A stretch of 64,000 nt of DNA from Xylogone sp. PMI_703. Lineage: Eukaryota > Ascomycota > Leotiomycetes. The notes beneath the pieces were generated by a model. The model was given only the letters and a program-made list of their open reading frames with translations, ran no database searches and was not told where the DNA came from. Where the stretch lies: assembly GCA_021399445.1 (NCBI GenBank), contig JAJTUQ010000003.1, positions 62,001-126,000 on the forward strand. Direction: 5' to 3'. Below, piece by piece: positions 48,040 through 61,331 of this stretch; the stretch's first letter is position 1; every line of letters begins with the position of its first letter. Position numbers and translations under genes: made by a program.

Positions 48040-51000
48040 AAGACTCTTGTCCTCAAGAGCCAGACGTAAGAGCTTTATATTCAGTTCTTTTGTATAATAT
48101 ATGGTTTTATGGCGTAACACTACAAGAGTAATACATATAAGTCTCAGTTGATGGCCTTTGTCTCCCTTTCTCTGATAGGATTCCAGCCACAATATTCCTT
48201 TATGTCTTCTAGTTGTCCTACAAGGACCAGGCCACTAATGCGTTAGTAGTGTACGGCTTAACTATTACCCTTTGTTCCTGTGCATAAGGGTGAGCTTCCT
48301 TCATGCACACCAAGACAATAAATTTCCTGATTTGGACAGTGACCCTATGGTACAATGTACATTTTATTATTATTCTAGATCAATAAATTAAAGAATTCAA
48401 TAATTACTTTTCGTGATCTGGCTAACCTTAGTGATTCACTGATTATATACACTAGATCATTAACTATTTAACTTATCTATAAATACTTTTGATTCTTTCT
48501 CTTCTTTCCCTTTTCTACTTCATCCTTAACATTTCTATCTATAACAAAAGTAAGTATTTTCCTTTTTCTTTATAATCTCTCTCTTACCTTTCTATAATAT
48601 TAAATATTATATCTGTTCCTTTTCGAGTTATTTCTCTTACTTCTTCTTCAAATTATCAATAATCTGATAAGTTTTCACCTTTCATTTCCCCTTCAAACTA
48701 TTATTAAACCTTCTTGACTTTCTTTGTCCAGTTTAACTTTAATCTTAAGATCTTTCATTTTGTAAATGTCTCTTCTTTCTTAGCTTTAGTTTTACATTAA
48801 TATATCAATAATATAATAATTATCCTTTTTACTTTAAGAAATCTTAAATTAGTTATTATTCTTTTTTCATATTCATGTTATCTTAAATATACCAAACATT
48901 TAGCTAAAACTCCTGGCCTGATTTACAAAAAGGTTATCAAATCTATTAAGTATGAAGTCTATACTATAAAACACAAAAATTGTCCTTGTATCCTTAAAAA
49001 GTTTTACATATATACAAATACATTAATAACCCTCTCTGATTACATTACTCGTCATCTTCGTCTTTAGCTTAAGTTAAATGTGAAATAAACTTTTTTTACT
49101 AAACATATAAAGTTATCTATTAAATACTATGTCTAACGTAATATCTAAATATAAATTTTAAAGAATATCACAGTTATTAAACACTCCCTGGATAAGCTTA
49201 TTCGTTTCATTAGAACTTTCATCAATATATATTATATAATTATAAGTTTGTCTGTCTTATGTACTCTTTTCTCTTAATTAACATTTATAAAACCGAATAA
49301 ACAATGATAATCTTTAGTTATTCTCCGAGGATAATAATAATAAGAATGATTAAGTTTTTACTTTTAAACATTATTATACCAAGATTATACTAACTCTTCA
49401 CAATAGATCCTCTTCCTTTTCTACTCTAGATTCTTTGATTATTATTGTAAGTACAACTTCTACTAGTCCTACGAATACTCCTGCTAATACAGTAAAAAGC
49501 CCTGTCGTCTCCAGTATACCCTTTGTTATGTTTACGTCTAATACTTCCTCTCCTCTCCTGGGAGGTAATAACAACTTTGATCTTTTTATTAATGACTTAA
49601 GTAGTTCATAAAATAATATTAATGATAATAATTCTCTCTTTGCTCTAGTTATCCCTTTTCACAAATGTCGCCATAAACAGTAATCTATAAGTCTTTCTCG
49701 GAAAGTCCTTATTAAGTTCTTATAAATTATTTGTTAGGTTTTTCATTAGGGTCTTTTTACTGAAGTTTCACTAAATCTTCATTAAGTTTTTTACTAAGTT
49801 TTATTATAGTTTTATACTAAGTCTTTTTGTTATAAGTTTTTGTAAACTTTATCTAAATAAATCTTATATATTTTTGTCTTTTTTTCGTTAATATTCTTGT
49901 AACTTATATAAATTTATTCTTTTTTTTTTTTAATATCTTTTTATACTCTTGTTTATACTTTTTAAGTTCTTCTTACATATAACATAAATGACTTACCGGT
50001 TCTTAGATGTCTTCTTCTGACAGATATTTTTTCTATTTTACTAAATAAAATCTCCCTTTCTTTGTATCTTCATGAGTTAATATAAATTTTACTTCATATT
50101 CTTCGTCTTTATCAATAATCTTCTTTTTCGGAAACTTTAGTGTAATATTAAGTTATATATAATATAGTTCTAAGAGTAACATATAGAATACTGAGTATAT
50201 TCTTATGTTTAAGAATATTTTCACTTTATATATTAATTTATTATTTATTATTTTAGTAATTTCTAATAGTCTTAAATATTTATCTGACAATTTCTTGTTT
50301 AATCTTTGTTATCACAAGTTTTTCATAAATATTATAATTTATTAACTTACTTTAAATATTATAGGTTTTCGTTTTTTGTTATAATACTTTTTCTGTATTT
50401 TGGTAATATTATGTTATTACTTTATTATTACCTTCTTTTCTTCTTTTAGTATTTTTATTCTTTTGTGTACAATTATTACTTTCTTCTTTAGGACGTCATC
50501 CTTGATGTTAAACTAGATTTGTGGGTCAAACTCATAAAGAGCTTTGAACAGGGTTAATTGTATTAAGTTATAAATATTATTATTATATATAAACTTTATA
50601 AGTATTAACTTCGAGACTCAGTCATCTTACTTATATAAGCAGAATACCTAGAGATAATGTTCTAAAGTCTAATTCTGTACCTTTGTTTATCTGTCAGTTT
50701 ACAGGTAAAACACTATCAAGAGCCATCTTTATATTTGTAAGTAAAAGTACATAAAGACCCAGAATTTGCTAACAAACTATAGTCCCCTATCAGAGACTAT
50801 GTTTTTTAACATTCTGAAGTCTTTAATAATATATTAAATGAATAAGTCCGTTAACTAAAGGACTATAATTGTTTTTTAACATAATATATATCATACTATC
50901 TTTGAATACTTATCGACAACAATATAATATATATTATAAACATTATTATTTTACTTACTAAGAGATAAGTTTATAATAAAATTTATAATAATTTCTTTCT

Positions 51001-54000
51001 ATAATATTATAAGTTATAAAAAAAATACTAATATCCTATACAGTATATAACACCTCACCTTCGTTCTCTGGCATATAACACAGGTATAAATCCAAGACTT
51101 TATATCTTTGTTAATATTTGTCCAGAAATACTTCTTTTAGATTAACTATAATATCTTATTAAATCTTAAATATTCTATTATCAAGGTATTATAACATATA
51201 GTCATTATTTCTGTCCTAATAACCTTATTATCAAAAACATAAATCTTTCCTTTATATCTAAGAAAGTTAATCTGATTCATTCTCCAAAACTACTCTTTAC
51301 TTTCGACTTATCACTACTCTTGACTTATTATTTCTTTAACTATTTGTTTGTCTAAGCCTTAGTTTTCAGTCTTGTCCGAAATCTCTGCTTCATTATTCGT
51401 AATCTTTATGTTAAGTCTTTTGAAGTTCTTCTTCTCACCCTTTCTTACAATATTTCAGTCCTCAAAGATTAACTTACCCTGAGACTTATTTCACTTATAA
51501 CATCTCGAATCTTTCTCGATAACTTTAATAATATTCTTCTTTCTTCAGATAAACTTTTATTGTTAGCTTTACACAAAAATGTCTTTTTGCTAAAGTTCAC
51601 AAATTAAGTCAACTATTAAGTCTATTAATACATTATATACTATTTCAAGTACTCTGACTAAACAAATCTACATTCATGAGACAAGGCATTTACAACTATT
51701 AATCTCAACGACAGGCTTAAACTTTCCCTAAGCTATATCACACCCAGCTATAGCCTCAGTACCTTGTACAACCTAATCCGCACTTACTTACATATATACT
51801 AACCCTGGTTTATACTCAAATCTGGAGTATTTACTTCCTTAATATTTCACTACTTCTTCGTTGTCACAACTTTGTATAACAGCAGAAGTAAAGTCTTCTT
51901 GAGCTTCTCTACTTGTCAGCCTCTTCTCGGCTTCATCATTACCTCACTAAATCAACTTTAACTCATGACCTCTTTAAATCTAGTCCTCACAGTCCTTCTC
52001 TCGAGCTTCTCTGCTCGTCGGCCCTTCTTGGCTATTACAATCACTTCTTTAAGTTAACCTTAATATATAACATCTTTACATCTAGTCACTATTCGACTAT
52101 TCACTCTTATTATTCTGAGTGTTACTCCTTGGACCCAGATTCAATGCCCTTATGTCGTCCTCAAGTCTTAATATCTCTTCGATCTTAACACATAAAACTT
52201 TCTTTAGTTTCTTTCTTAAGTTCAGTATTAAATCCTTAATCACTTTATTCACTTCTAGCTTATAGTCCAAGCACCTTGACAGCGCATCAGCAAGATTACT
52301 CCTTCCTGACCAATGTTCAATCTTAAAGTCATATTCAGCCAACTTCTGAATCCATCATATTTACTTTTTATTAGGTTTCTCTTTATCCATAAAGTACTTT
52401 AAGTTATCATGATCAATTTTGATCATAACTATCACAGAAATATAAACTAAATAATATTTCTATTACTTTAGTACAATTACAATAACTAACATCTCCTGGT
52501 TAAACGTTTTATATACTTATTATACAAAGTCTAACTTCTTCGAATAAAACATAATAAAGTACTATCAGGATTACTCTTCTTCTTCGACTAACTAAAATAA
52601 TACTCCTCCTATAATATAATTAGACATATCAGTCTCCAGTATAACTAGTCACTTTAATATATAATATGTTAATATAAACATTATCATAAATACTTTCTTA
52701 AACTCTTCGAACACACTCCTTACCTTCTTATCGAATTTAAGTAATTCTATCTTCTTTCCCTTCTCTATACTTTTCAGGAGATTAATTAAAAGTATAGTAA
52801 TCTTTGAATAATTCTGAATAAATTTTCAGTAAAAGTTTACAAATCCTAAAAACACCTAAATGTCTTTATACAACATTAAGGTTAACCAGTCCATAATTAT
52901 AACTACATAATTCTTCTTCATTAATATATTATCTAAAGAAATAACATATCCTAAAAATTTAATTTACTAGATATAAAACTCACACTTAACCAGATTAGTA
53001 TACAGATTATACTACTATAATCATTCGAGGACTTATTATATATATTATGTATATACTTCTTTATCTTCTGATAAGATCAAGATATCGTCGAAATAAATAA
53101 CATATATCTTATTTACTAAGTCCACCAATGCCTTATTGATATATTACTAGAATATCACTGACATATTACACAAGCCAAAGGACATTATACAATACTTATA
53201 GTAATTATACCTAGTCCGGAAAACTGTTTTCTACTTGTCACCCAGGTAAATACAAATACAATAATATATATTTTTCAAGTCAAACTTTATATAGATTTTA
53301 ACTTTTCTTAATATATCTAATGTCTCGGAGATCAGAGATAATAATATCTTATTCTTGATAATAATCTTATTTAACCCCTGATAATCAACATAAAGTCACA
53401 GTTTCCTGTCTTTCTTCGGGACAAATATCATTAATACTCTCACTAAACTAAAAGATCACTTGATCCATCCTTTCTTTAATATATTATAAAAATATTCCCT
53501 TAAAACCTCCATTTCTTTTTTAACCAATAAATATACTAACTTCTACAATAACATCTTACTTTTTCTGAGTTTAATCATATGTTATAATCTGTCAAAGCTT
53601 AATACCTTGTTTACCTTCTCTTTGTTGAACATATCTACAAACTCTTAATAATCAGGAGATATATAATCTATTTAATATCCTAATACTTTTATACACTTTA
53701 TATAAATAATTCTTGTTTACTTCTGTTATCTTTTCCCTGTTACTTCGATAATATCTTGACTAAATAATATTACCTTGTTTTCTTTATCTTCAGTGAATTA
53801 AAAAAAAGCTCCATATAAAGAAATATCCTTTTTTTTCTTTAGTATTCAAGTAAACTTAAGTACTAAATATATTATATACTCCTCCGTCTCTGGGTAATAT
53901 TATTATATTCCTTTGTACTATCTAATCAACAAATCTACACTGATAAGTCATAAATATCTTAACACAAAATTATATTTATCTATTATAACATTGATAAACT

Positions 54001-55862
54001 AATACTTTAACAGCCTGATTTCTCTCTTGTTGTCTGTTGTTTTCATGGAGAAAATATATACTTTATACATATAAATCTTTATGTTATTAATTGAACAAAA
54101 ACTTAAAAACTCTGTGTTATCATCTTCCCACTTACATTCTTATACAAAAAACAACAAAATAATATTCTCTTATATTCTACTGTTAATCAACGTTATATCT
54201 ATTCTTTACTTCCTTTCCTTATCTTAGATCTGGATCAGTATTTTTATACATAAACACTTTGACTTATTCATTTTAACAAAGAGAATCTACCTTGCCTTCT
54301 CCTTGTTATCTTCGAATATGACCAACATAAACTAAACACTCAAGACTTATCATAAGATTTTGTACCTCTTTATAGTCTAGTCCAGAAAAGTTAAAACAAT
54401 TAGACTTTCTGAATATTACTATTTCTTTAACCTATAGATGTCATTACCTTTATTCTTTTATTGTCTTAGTTTAAGTATAATATTAAATAATACCCTGTTT
54501 GTCCACAGAAATAACACTAAACATCTGGTCTAATCATTATATTATTACTATTCTTACTTTAGCAATCCTTTATATAATAGCTTAGTTTTTTATATTTATA
54601 ACAAATAATAACTCCTCATAATCTAAGTAATATAAAGTTTACTATTATCACTAATGTTATCTTATTCTAGTCGAATTTTGACTTGTAAGGGATCTTGACT
54701 ACTTACTTAAAAAAATTACTTTGTTGTCTCTTCTTATATTCTTAACTTTCCTAATTATATACTAACGTCAAACTACTTTTGCCTTAAGACAACTTATTTC
54801 TTCAGTTTCTGTCATTAAGCTTAATTCGTTCTATTACTGTTATTAACTCGTCATATGTAATCAGAAGTTAGTTATATTCTATAACCTTTTTTTTTAACTT
54901 TAGGGTCAGTTTTACGAGAAGGATCTCTATCTTAACCTCGTTGCCCAGGTCTAAAAGCTAAGCCTTGATAATGTCTAAGTATTTTACAAAAGAGTATACA
55001 GACTAAGTCTTCTTCATCTATACCTCATTATATTATACTTAAAGCTTAATCTTCTTGTTGCCTTCGTCCCTTAAAAACATTAACAGAAGTTTTTTGAATA
55101 TTTCTTATGACCATGTCTCCTTACCTCTAATATCCTTTGTCCATTACCATCTTGTCCTTAACTCACCACGAAATAATAATATTATATAAAATATCTTGTC
55201 CTTATCATTATCCTTGTAAAACTCTAGAAATGTTTCGAACTTAAAGTCATAAACATACAAAAAGTCATTAAACTATTTAATCATCTTTCCCTTATATAAT
55301 TTAAGCTTTGAGGAGTATATATATTTTATGTTCTTGACAATAGTCATAATAATTCATTACTGATTTATACCTTGTACATTGTTATATTACTAAGATTCCG
55401 CCTCTAATAACCTACTTGAGGTTTTATCATTCACTTCCTGTATTACTAAAAATATCTTATTATACTAATGTAATCTTTCCCTCTTTTGCGTCAATTCCTT
55501 AATCTGTCTGTCTAATTCCTCAATTTCATGCTACTCCTTATCTCTCTACTCATTATATCTCTTCAGCTTTTCCGTTTCTTGTCGTAATACTTCTATGATA
55601 TACTTTCTTATGTCTAACATATCTTGTACCTCTGTCACATCACTAAGATTAGCCTCTGAGAGTACTCTACTAATAATTATTATTATGGTTTCTTGTATCA
55701 TTATCACTGACGTTGTTCTATGAATATCCGTCTCTCCTGCTATATATACAGCACTGACTCACTATCTCCTCGAAGGTTCGATGTTGTTGGTCATGTTTCC
55801 TGAGTAACTAATCACCATTGTCTTACTGTAATAAGCTGTCCCCGAAAGAAGAAGATTTAGAA
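48040..55862 (-). pseudogene. gag-pol remnant of the nested Gypsy element
   Basis: A+T-rich, minus-strand coding remnant. Reverse transcriptase and RNase H are identifiable (positions given under the element). gag would lie at about 54700-55800 and integrase below 52000, but I could not place their motifs reliably. The one longer open piece, 52342-52097, is the RNase H end plus linker. Confidence 0.7.
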
Positions 55863-56096
55863 TGTTAAGGGATAGGCATCCCAGGGTAGTCAACAACGAA
55901 TCACAGATAAGACGAAGGGTATATGCAGGTATCTCTCATACATTCCACAAACTAAATCTTGTCCTTTACATCGTTAAACTTAAGCTCTACTTTATACTAT
56001 ACAATAGTTATATAAATGTCCTAGACAAGATCCCTTTACTAGAGCTGCATTCCCCCCTGGTGGGCGTAACACCCCCTTTACACCTGGCCCTTAACA
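55863..56096 (-). repeat. LTR (5' copy) of the nested Gypsy element
   Basis: 234 bp, matching the left copy end to end. The differences I compared are transitions, mostly towards A and T, so this copy is more RIP-affected. Confidence 0.9.
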
Positions 56097-56101
56097 AATA
56101 T

Positions 56102-58132
56102 AATAATAATAAGAAACATTTATGTTTGATTATTAAAGTCTTTAAACTTGATTTCATAAAACTAAGAGAATAAGTAATCATAAACAATTTTATTTAATGT
56201 TTTAATTAAGACTATTTTCAGTAACTTCTTGTTAAATAAATCATAAATAATAATTTAGTTTTCAGAAAAATAAAGAATTCTTGTCTTTAAGTTATTTTTG
56301 ATTACTTAAACTTATCTGTTAATATTTACAAAGTTAACATTATTTATAATACTTTTCGGAAATAGGTTATTGTTAAATATGAGGAAAATAAAGAAAAGGT
56401 TATTAAAGTTTTAAAGATGTCTTTAAGACTTTTATACATTTTTTTCGATAGCTAGAGATCAAAAAATTATTATACATTATACGGGATTGTTTGTTTTTTC
56501 AGAAATAAGAACAACAAACTTTATAAAATCGTTCTTGGTATTCTTAAGATAATTATTCATTATTCTGGTATAAATATCGTTAAGTAGGTTTTTAACATTA
56601 TTGACTTTTTCGAGATCAGTGGTAAAATTAGTTATTTTATCCTGGATAATATAAATAATAATGATATTGTCATAAAAAATATTAGAGTTATACTTGGCTT
56701 TAACGGAGCTGTGAGACAAGGTTGTTGCTTTAGTCATATTCTTAATCTTGCTGTAAAAGTAATTTTCTTCGGAAAGAATATAGAGGCTTTTGAACAACAA
56801 CTTTCTGGCACAAAAGTTTTGTCAGAGACTAAGCATAAGCTCTAGCGGAAAAGGGGGCCTGTTGACAAGCTTTATAATCTCGTTATTATTGTTAATCGAT
56901 CAGATATACTTACTTATCTTTTCCAAGAATTTCAGCAGGCCGATATAGACTTTTCCAGTGACTTTAAAGTTAAATCCAAGAAATCCTTTAATATTGTTGT
57001 CGATAATGATACCCAATGACTGTCCTAGTTTTACATAATCTGCTATATTTTTAAACTTCGTATTTATCTTGAACAGATGATTCTAAAACATAAGCAGAAT
57101 TAGGAAAAGGAAAACAGATTAAAAAGATCAGGGAAACTTAAGAAGTTAGCCATTATATCGATAATTTGTCTGCTAGAGAATTAATTAACAGATAAGGACT
57201 AGGAAGTGTTTGAAATCTTTACTGAGTTTTTCACTTATTTCGAAAATATAATTAAGACACTAGAAGGCGATAGAATTACTCATAAGAGAAAGAGAGGATA
57301 AGTAGATTCGTATAATAATCTTTAGGACATTATTATTGACTATGAATATTTTCTTGGGAAACTCGAAAAATACAAAAAGATAATAAAAATGTTTCTAGAG
57401 TTAGAACACTTCAGGATTAATATCAATTTAGGTTAGGAGAAGCTCGAGAAATATTATGCTACACTTGATAAGACTTTAATCTATTATATAATGCTTGTCC
57501 TACATCCTGCATATTGATGAGGCTACTTTGAGACAACCTGGGCAGGAAATCTTGAGTAAGTTACTAAGGCAAAGGACATGGTCCTAGAAGTATAAGATGC
57601 AGAATATAAAGGTCTTGAGGTTGTTCGGAGTCCCGAAACTGATGAGTCTGTTGCAAAGCGCTAAAAACAATTCTATAACGTCTTTGAAGAATATTATGAG
57701 CAGTCACGATATGCCCCTGAGGTCTCTATAGCAGGATCGATCAAGATTAATCAGGACAAATATAAAGTATGGTGTTCAACTTGGGAGGCAGCCGATACAG
57801 CGGTTAAAAATCTAATTATGTACTAGTACGATAAACGACTTCAGTATTCTCGGTTGTCTCGAATGGCTCTCGATTTCCTCATGATTCAGCCAATGTCGGC
57901 TGAATGCGAGAAGTTCTTCTCTGTAGCAGGACTTATAGTAATTGTACTTCGAAATCGGCTCGAGGCAGACATAGTTAGAACTTGTCAAGTCCTTCGCTCA
58001 TGGTTACGGGCTGGGATTATCAACGAATTAGACCCTTTGTTTGTCTCGGTGGCAGAGGAGGGGTTGGAGAATCTTAGTGACAAAGAGGCTGCTATTAGGC
58101 TGTCTGCGTGGCTCAACGACGTAAAAGGCTGA
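56102..58132 (+). pseudogene. hAT transposase, 3' part with dimerisation domain
   Basis: After the nested element the coding remnant continues with many stops. The last 92 codons, 57854-58132, are open and read MALDFLMIQPMSAECEKFF and LRNRLEADIVRTCQVLRSWL, the hAT C-terminal dimerisation region (Dimer_Tnp_hAT). Upstream, from about 57500, the same frame reads HPAYR-like and DAEYKGLEVVRSPETDE segments separated by stops. Stops at expected Gln and Trp positions indicate RIP. Confidence 0.78.
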
Positions 58133-58347
58133 AGAAGCGGCCTGGGAATAGTCTGTATGTAATAATAATGCTTAAGGGCTCAGGGGCTCACTCATGAACG
58201 CCCAGGATATGTCAACTCGTCAACTCAACGTCAATCAACTTCACGCAGATACCTAATGGATCAACTCCACGAGAAGCTGGCTGACTAAGACGTCAATCCA
58301 CCCAATATAGCCTCATCGTGGAGTTGATTGAGTGGATGACCACCCTG

Positions 58348-58371
58348 GTGGTGGGTTCCGAAATCTGCCAT
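58348..58371 (-). pseudogene. First codons of the MFS transporter, beyond the hAT insertion
   Basis: On the minus strand an ATG at 58371 reads MADFGTHH and enters the hAT target duplication. Joining it to 47004 with one copy of the 8-bp duplication continues in frame as FVKSS, matching the family's N-terminus. The preceding sequence reads PGTEI in frame, as in relatives, so the true start could be upstream in another exon. Confidence 0.7.
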
Positions 58372-59762
58372 AATCTCCGTTCCAGGATAGATTTTGGTAC
58401 CCAGCTCTCGCTCTAGCCTAGGGCGGTATCAGAAAACTGATTAACCAAACCTCGTGGGAGTACGGCTAGTACATACTGGTGTAGAGTCTAGAGCGTGCAC
58501 AAAGGTGTTAGAAATATGATAATAGTAGTAATCACATCAGTGAAAGCTCTGTTGTCTTTGAGACAGTCCAGTCCATACCGATTCATCATAGTTCATCTCC
58601 ATGACGAACTTTGGTGCCACATTCACTCAATTGACTGCGTGCTATCCTACTTGGAATCCAGTGCAGTTGTGAAAAAAAACAAGAAAAAAGTGGTAATGCA
58701 ATTGCTGTTCAGACTTCGACTGTTCAGACTTCGTTCAGATGGGGAGTATTTCATCAGTTCGTTTTGGTTGATGCGCCGGAATAAAAGTCCAACGTCGATG
58801 GAGGACACAACCCTGCTGCACACTGTGTAAAGAGGCACTTGCCGCATGTGTAGCTTCACCCCTCCCCACACTACCGGGTCATCCGACCCGTCAGCTCACA
58901 AAGTCAAGCTACTTAACAAGGAACGCAACGCGGGGTTGCTTGACTGTCGAATATGGACTCGAGATCTTTCCCTTGCAGTCCGAAGTGATGGTGTCTCCTT
59001 GACGCCCATCCACCGGCATCGGAAACGGGTGCAGTCTTCTTCATGGCTGTTGCTGGACACGGAGCGGTGGCGCAGAACGGTGGATCCATCACAAGATCGG
59101 CAGGGAAGAACGGTACTTTTGGATCATCCAAAATGGGAAGCCGGCAATGCAGCTCTCCTGCAAGAACTGGTGGTAACTCTCTATGAAAGCCATACTCGTT
59201 TTCCTGCTCACCAAGTTTGCGGGGCTTTAGCGAGTGGCTGCCAGCTTATTATCATTTAAGCTTAAGCTTCCCGCCCCAGGAACAGCGCCCTTACAAAGCG
59301 GGAATATGATGGGGGACACATTGAGGCTATTTACCCGGAGCAGATGCGCCTTCCAATGCGTCTCAGTCTGCTGCCCTAGGAAGAGCACATCGGTATATCT
59401 CCTCGGCAGTTTCGCTGCTTTGAATATTGGTGCCCTTCATCTCATCTGCGTCGTCTGGACAGCTAGCCTATGCACCGCTCCGCACACCCCAAAGCGCAAC
59501 TGGGTTCGGTCTCGATCGCCGGCTTTCAATGGGTAATTGTATCAGAGCTGGGCCTAGCTAATAGTGGATCAAGACTTCTTAGAGAAGAAAGGTGTATATA
59601 AAAATGTAGCTCGTAGTACCTGTTCGCCATTTTATTCTTGGGAACCTCCTAGCCAGACAGCGGGGAGGGCCACAAAAGCACACAAACGGAAAGTACTCTT
59701 CTGATAAAAAGTATCCTTCCTCAAGCGTTTCTTAGAGCAACTTCAACACCAGCAATTACCTC
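58372..59762. other. Intergenic, no recognisable gene
   Basis: The first part should be the native 5' region of the MFS gene (-); the last part is the promoter of the tannase gene. A frame at 58846-59259 (+) has no recognisable motif. A small inverted repeat CGGGTC-ATCC-GACCCG lies near 58877. Confidence 0.45.
59595..59603 (+). promoter_or_regulatory. Possible TATA box of the tannase gene
   Basis: TATATAAAA lies about 160 bases before the ATG at 59763. The sequence is TATA-like; the distance allows a normal leader. Confidence 0.35.
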
Positions 59763-61331
59763 ATGATGTTCGGAACAAGATCGATACTGTTTGCTGGTGG
59801 TTTGTTCCACCTCCTTGCTCCATCAAATGCCGAACAGTGCTCGGACACCAATCACTGCTCGTCCTCGTTCTTGACTCCTGGCATCTCCATTCCTAGCCTT
59901 GCTCAACTTCTCGACGTGGACGCCAACTCGGTGATGAATGTTACAGTTCTTGGAGCGTCAGGCAAAATCAGTTACTGCAATGTCACCGTTACTTATACCC
60001 ACCCGGGCTATGGAGATGACATCCATGTCACTGTCTACCTGCCCATGGACAACTGGAATGGGCGTTTTCAAGGAGTTGGCGGCGGTGGCTGGGCAGCCAG
60101 CTCGGGAACAGCTTCCCTACTCAGTCCTATTGCCAACAACTACTCGGCCGGAAATACAGATGCAGGACATGACTCAAATGGTGGATCTACTGCCTCCTGG
60201 TGGAGAAATGCCCAGGGAAATCTAAACATCCCATTGCTGATTGATTTTGCATCCGTAGCCCTGAACGACTTGGCCGTCGTGGGAAAACAACTCTCCAACA
60301 AGTTCTATGGCTATGGGCCTCATCATTCGTACTGGAATGGCTGCTCCACTGGTGGCCGTCAGGGCTTGATGATGGCTCAGCGCTACCCCACAGCATATGA
60401 CGGGATCTATGCTGCTTGCCCCGCTATTCACTGGCAAACATTCCAAGTGGCCCAGTACTGGGGCTAATTCCTTATGAATCAGCTCAATCACTACCCTCCA
60501 CAATGCGTTTTCAATACTATCACAGCCGCAGCGGTGACGGCTTGCGACGGGCTCGACGGTGTCATTGACGGAGTTATCTCAGCCGTTTCCTCATGCAAAT
60601 TCGACCCTGCAACGATGGTTGGCAAGCCAGCCAACTGTAGCGGGAGTGAAGTTGTTATCACCAGTAATGATGCTGAGATCGTTAAGAAGACGTGGCAAGG
60701 CCCTCGCGCCTCGGATGGATCTTTCGTCTGGTGGGGGATCAATCCAGGGGCTTCATTCTCAGGGTTGACTGGCACATCTTGTACAAGTGTGACAAACTGC
60801 ACTGGTCTTCCATTCGCTATCACTCCAGATTGGATTCTGCGATGGGTGTTGGTGAATCCAAGCTTCGATCTCACCACAATATCTTTGGACACGTTTGTTG
60901 AAATATTCAACACTGCCCAAGTCCTTTATGATGACTTAATTGGCACTGATAATCCTGATCTCTTAGCGTTCAAGAAGGCTGGCGGGAAGATGATTACATG
61001 GCATGGTTTAGCCGACCAGTTAATATACCCTAGTGGCACAGAGGATTATTACCAGAAAGTTGAAGCCTTAGATCCCCAAGTTCGTGATTTTTACCGATTC
61101 TTCTATGCTCCTGGGGTTCAACATTGCGGTGGTGGTGCCGGTGAAACTCCTAGTAACCCATTTGATGCAGTAGTCAACTGGGTTGAGAAGGGAACTGCTC
61201 CTGACACATTGGCTGCGGTTTCAACAGATGGTAAGAGAACCCGTAACCTTTGTCCGTATCCTCTGGTCTCGGTCTACAAAGGGGGGGATAATACAAAGGC
61301 AAGCTCGTTCGCTTGCGAAGCGCATTTCTAG
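59763..61331 (+). pseudogene. Tannase/feruloyl esterase family protein with one in-frame stop
   Basis: The whole 1569-base stretch is one frame (522 codons before the final stop) interrupted only by TAA at 60465-60467. A signal peptide (hydrophobic SILFAGGLFHLLAPSNAE) indicates secretion. Nucleophile motif: WNGCSTGGRQG. Acid: WHGLADQLIYPSG. Histidine: GVQHCGGGAG. The CS-D-HC arrangement, with two Cys next to the catalytic Ser and His, defines the family, which hydrolyses ester bonds of gallates or feruloyl groups in plant material. The stop lies in QVAQYWG-stop-FLMNQL, where relatives have Gln before F(V/L)MNQL, so CAA-to-TAA is the simplest cause. Either the gene is recently dead or it relies on readthrough. 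No introns are needed. Confidence 0.85.

Larger units (their letters stand above)
47790..56096 (-). mobile_element. Ty3/Gypsy retrotransposon nested in the hAT, minus orientation
   Basis: Two 234-bp LTRs (47790-48023 and 55863-56096), TGTTA...TTAACA, are flanked by AATAT on both sides (47785-47789, 56097-56101). Reading the minus strand, a polypurine tract AAGGAGGGGGGATAAA lies directly before the LTR at 48024-48039, so the element runs from high to low coordinates. Reverse transcriptase is seen at about 53430-53050 (LYVDYQGLNKIIIKNK, IYIKFDLKNIYY, YVIYFDDILIL). The RNase H end is at 52342-52250 (YDFKIEHWSGRSNLADALSR). Stops are frequent throughout. Confidence 0.9.
47013..58347 (+). mobile_element. 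hAT-family DNA transposon carrying a nested Gypsy element
   Basis: The left end, CAGGGTGGTCATCCACTC (47013-47030), is matched by its exact reverse complement at 58330-58347. Both sides carry the 8-bp direct repeat GTGGTGGG (47005-47012, 58348-58355), the hAT target-site length. A hAT transposase is encoded on the plus strand, with its dimerisation domain near the right end. Without the nested 8.3-kb Gypsy element and one copy of its 5-bp duplication the transposon would be about 3.0 kb, a normal size for fungal hAT elements. Subterminal regions are full of short TCAACTCCAC/TCAATCCAC repeats. Confidence 0.93.

Noticed and set aside
47789..48097. Open frame starting in the LTR at 47790, and its twin at 55862-56173
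   Set aside because: Both copies lie in the LTRs of one retroelement and differ only as repeats; not a gene.
56477..56800. 107-codon minus-strand frame in the hAT
   Set aside because: Antisense to the transposase remnant in A+T-rich DNA; no motif.
20367..61331. Alternative genetic code with TAA/TAG read as Gln
   Set aside because: Argonaute, the helicase/AAA gene and the opsin-related gene use CAA/CAG normally and end at ordinary stops.
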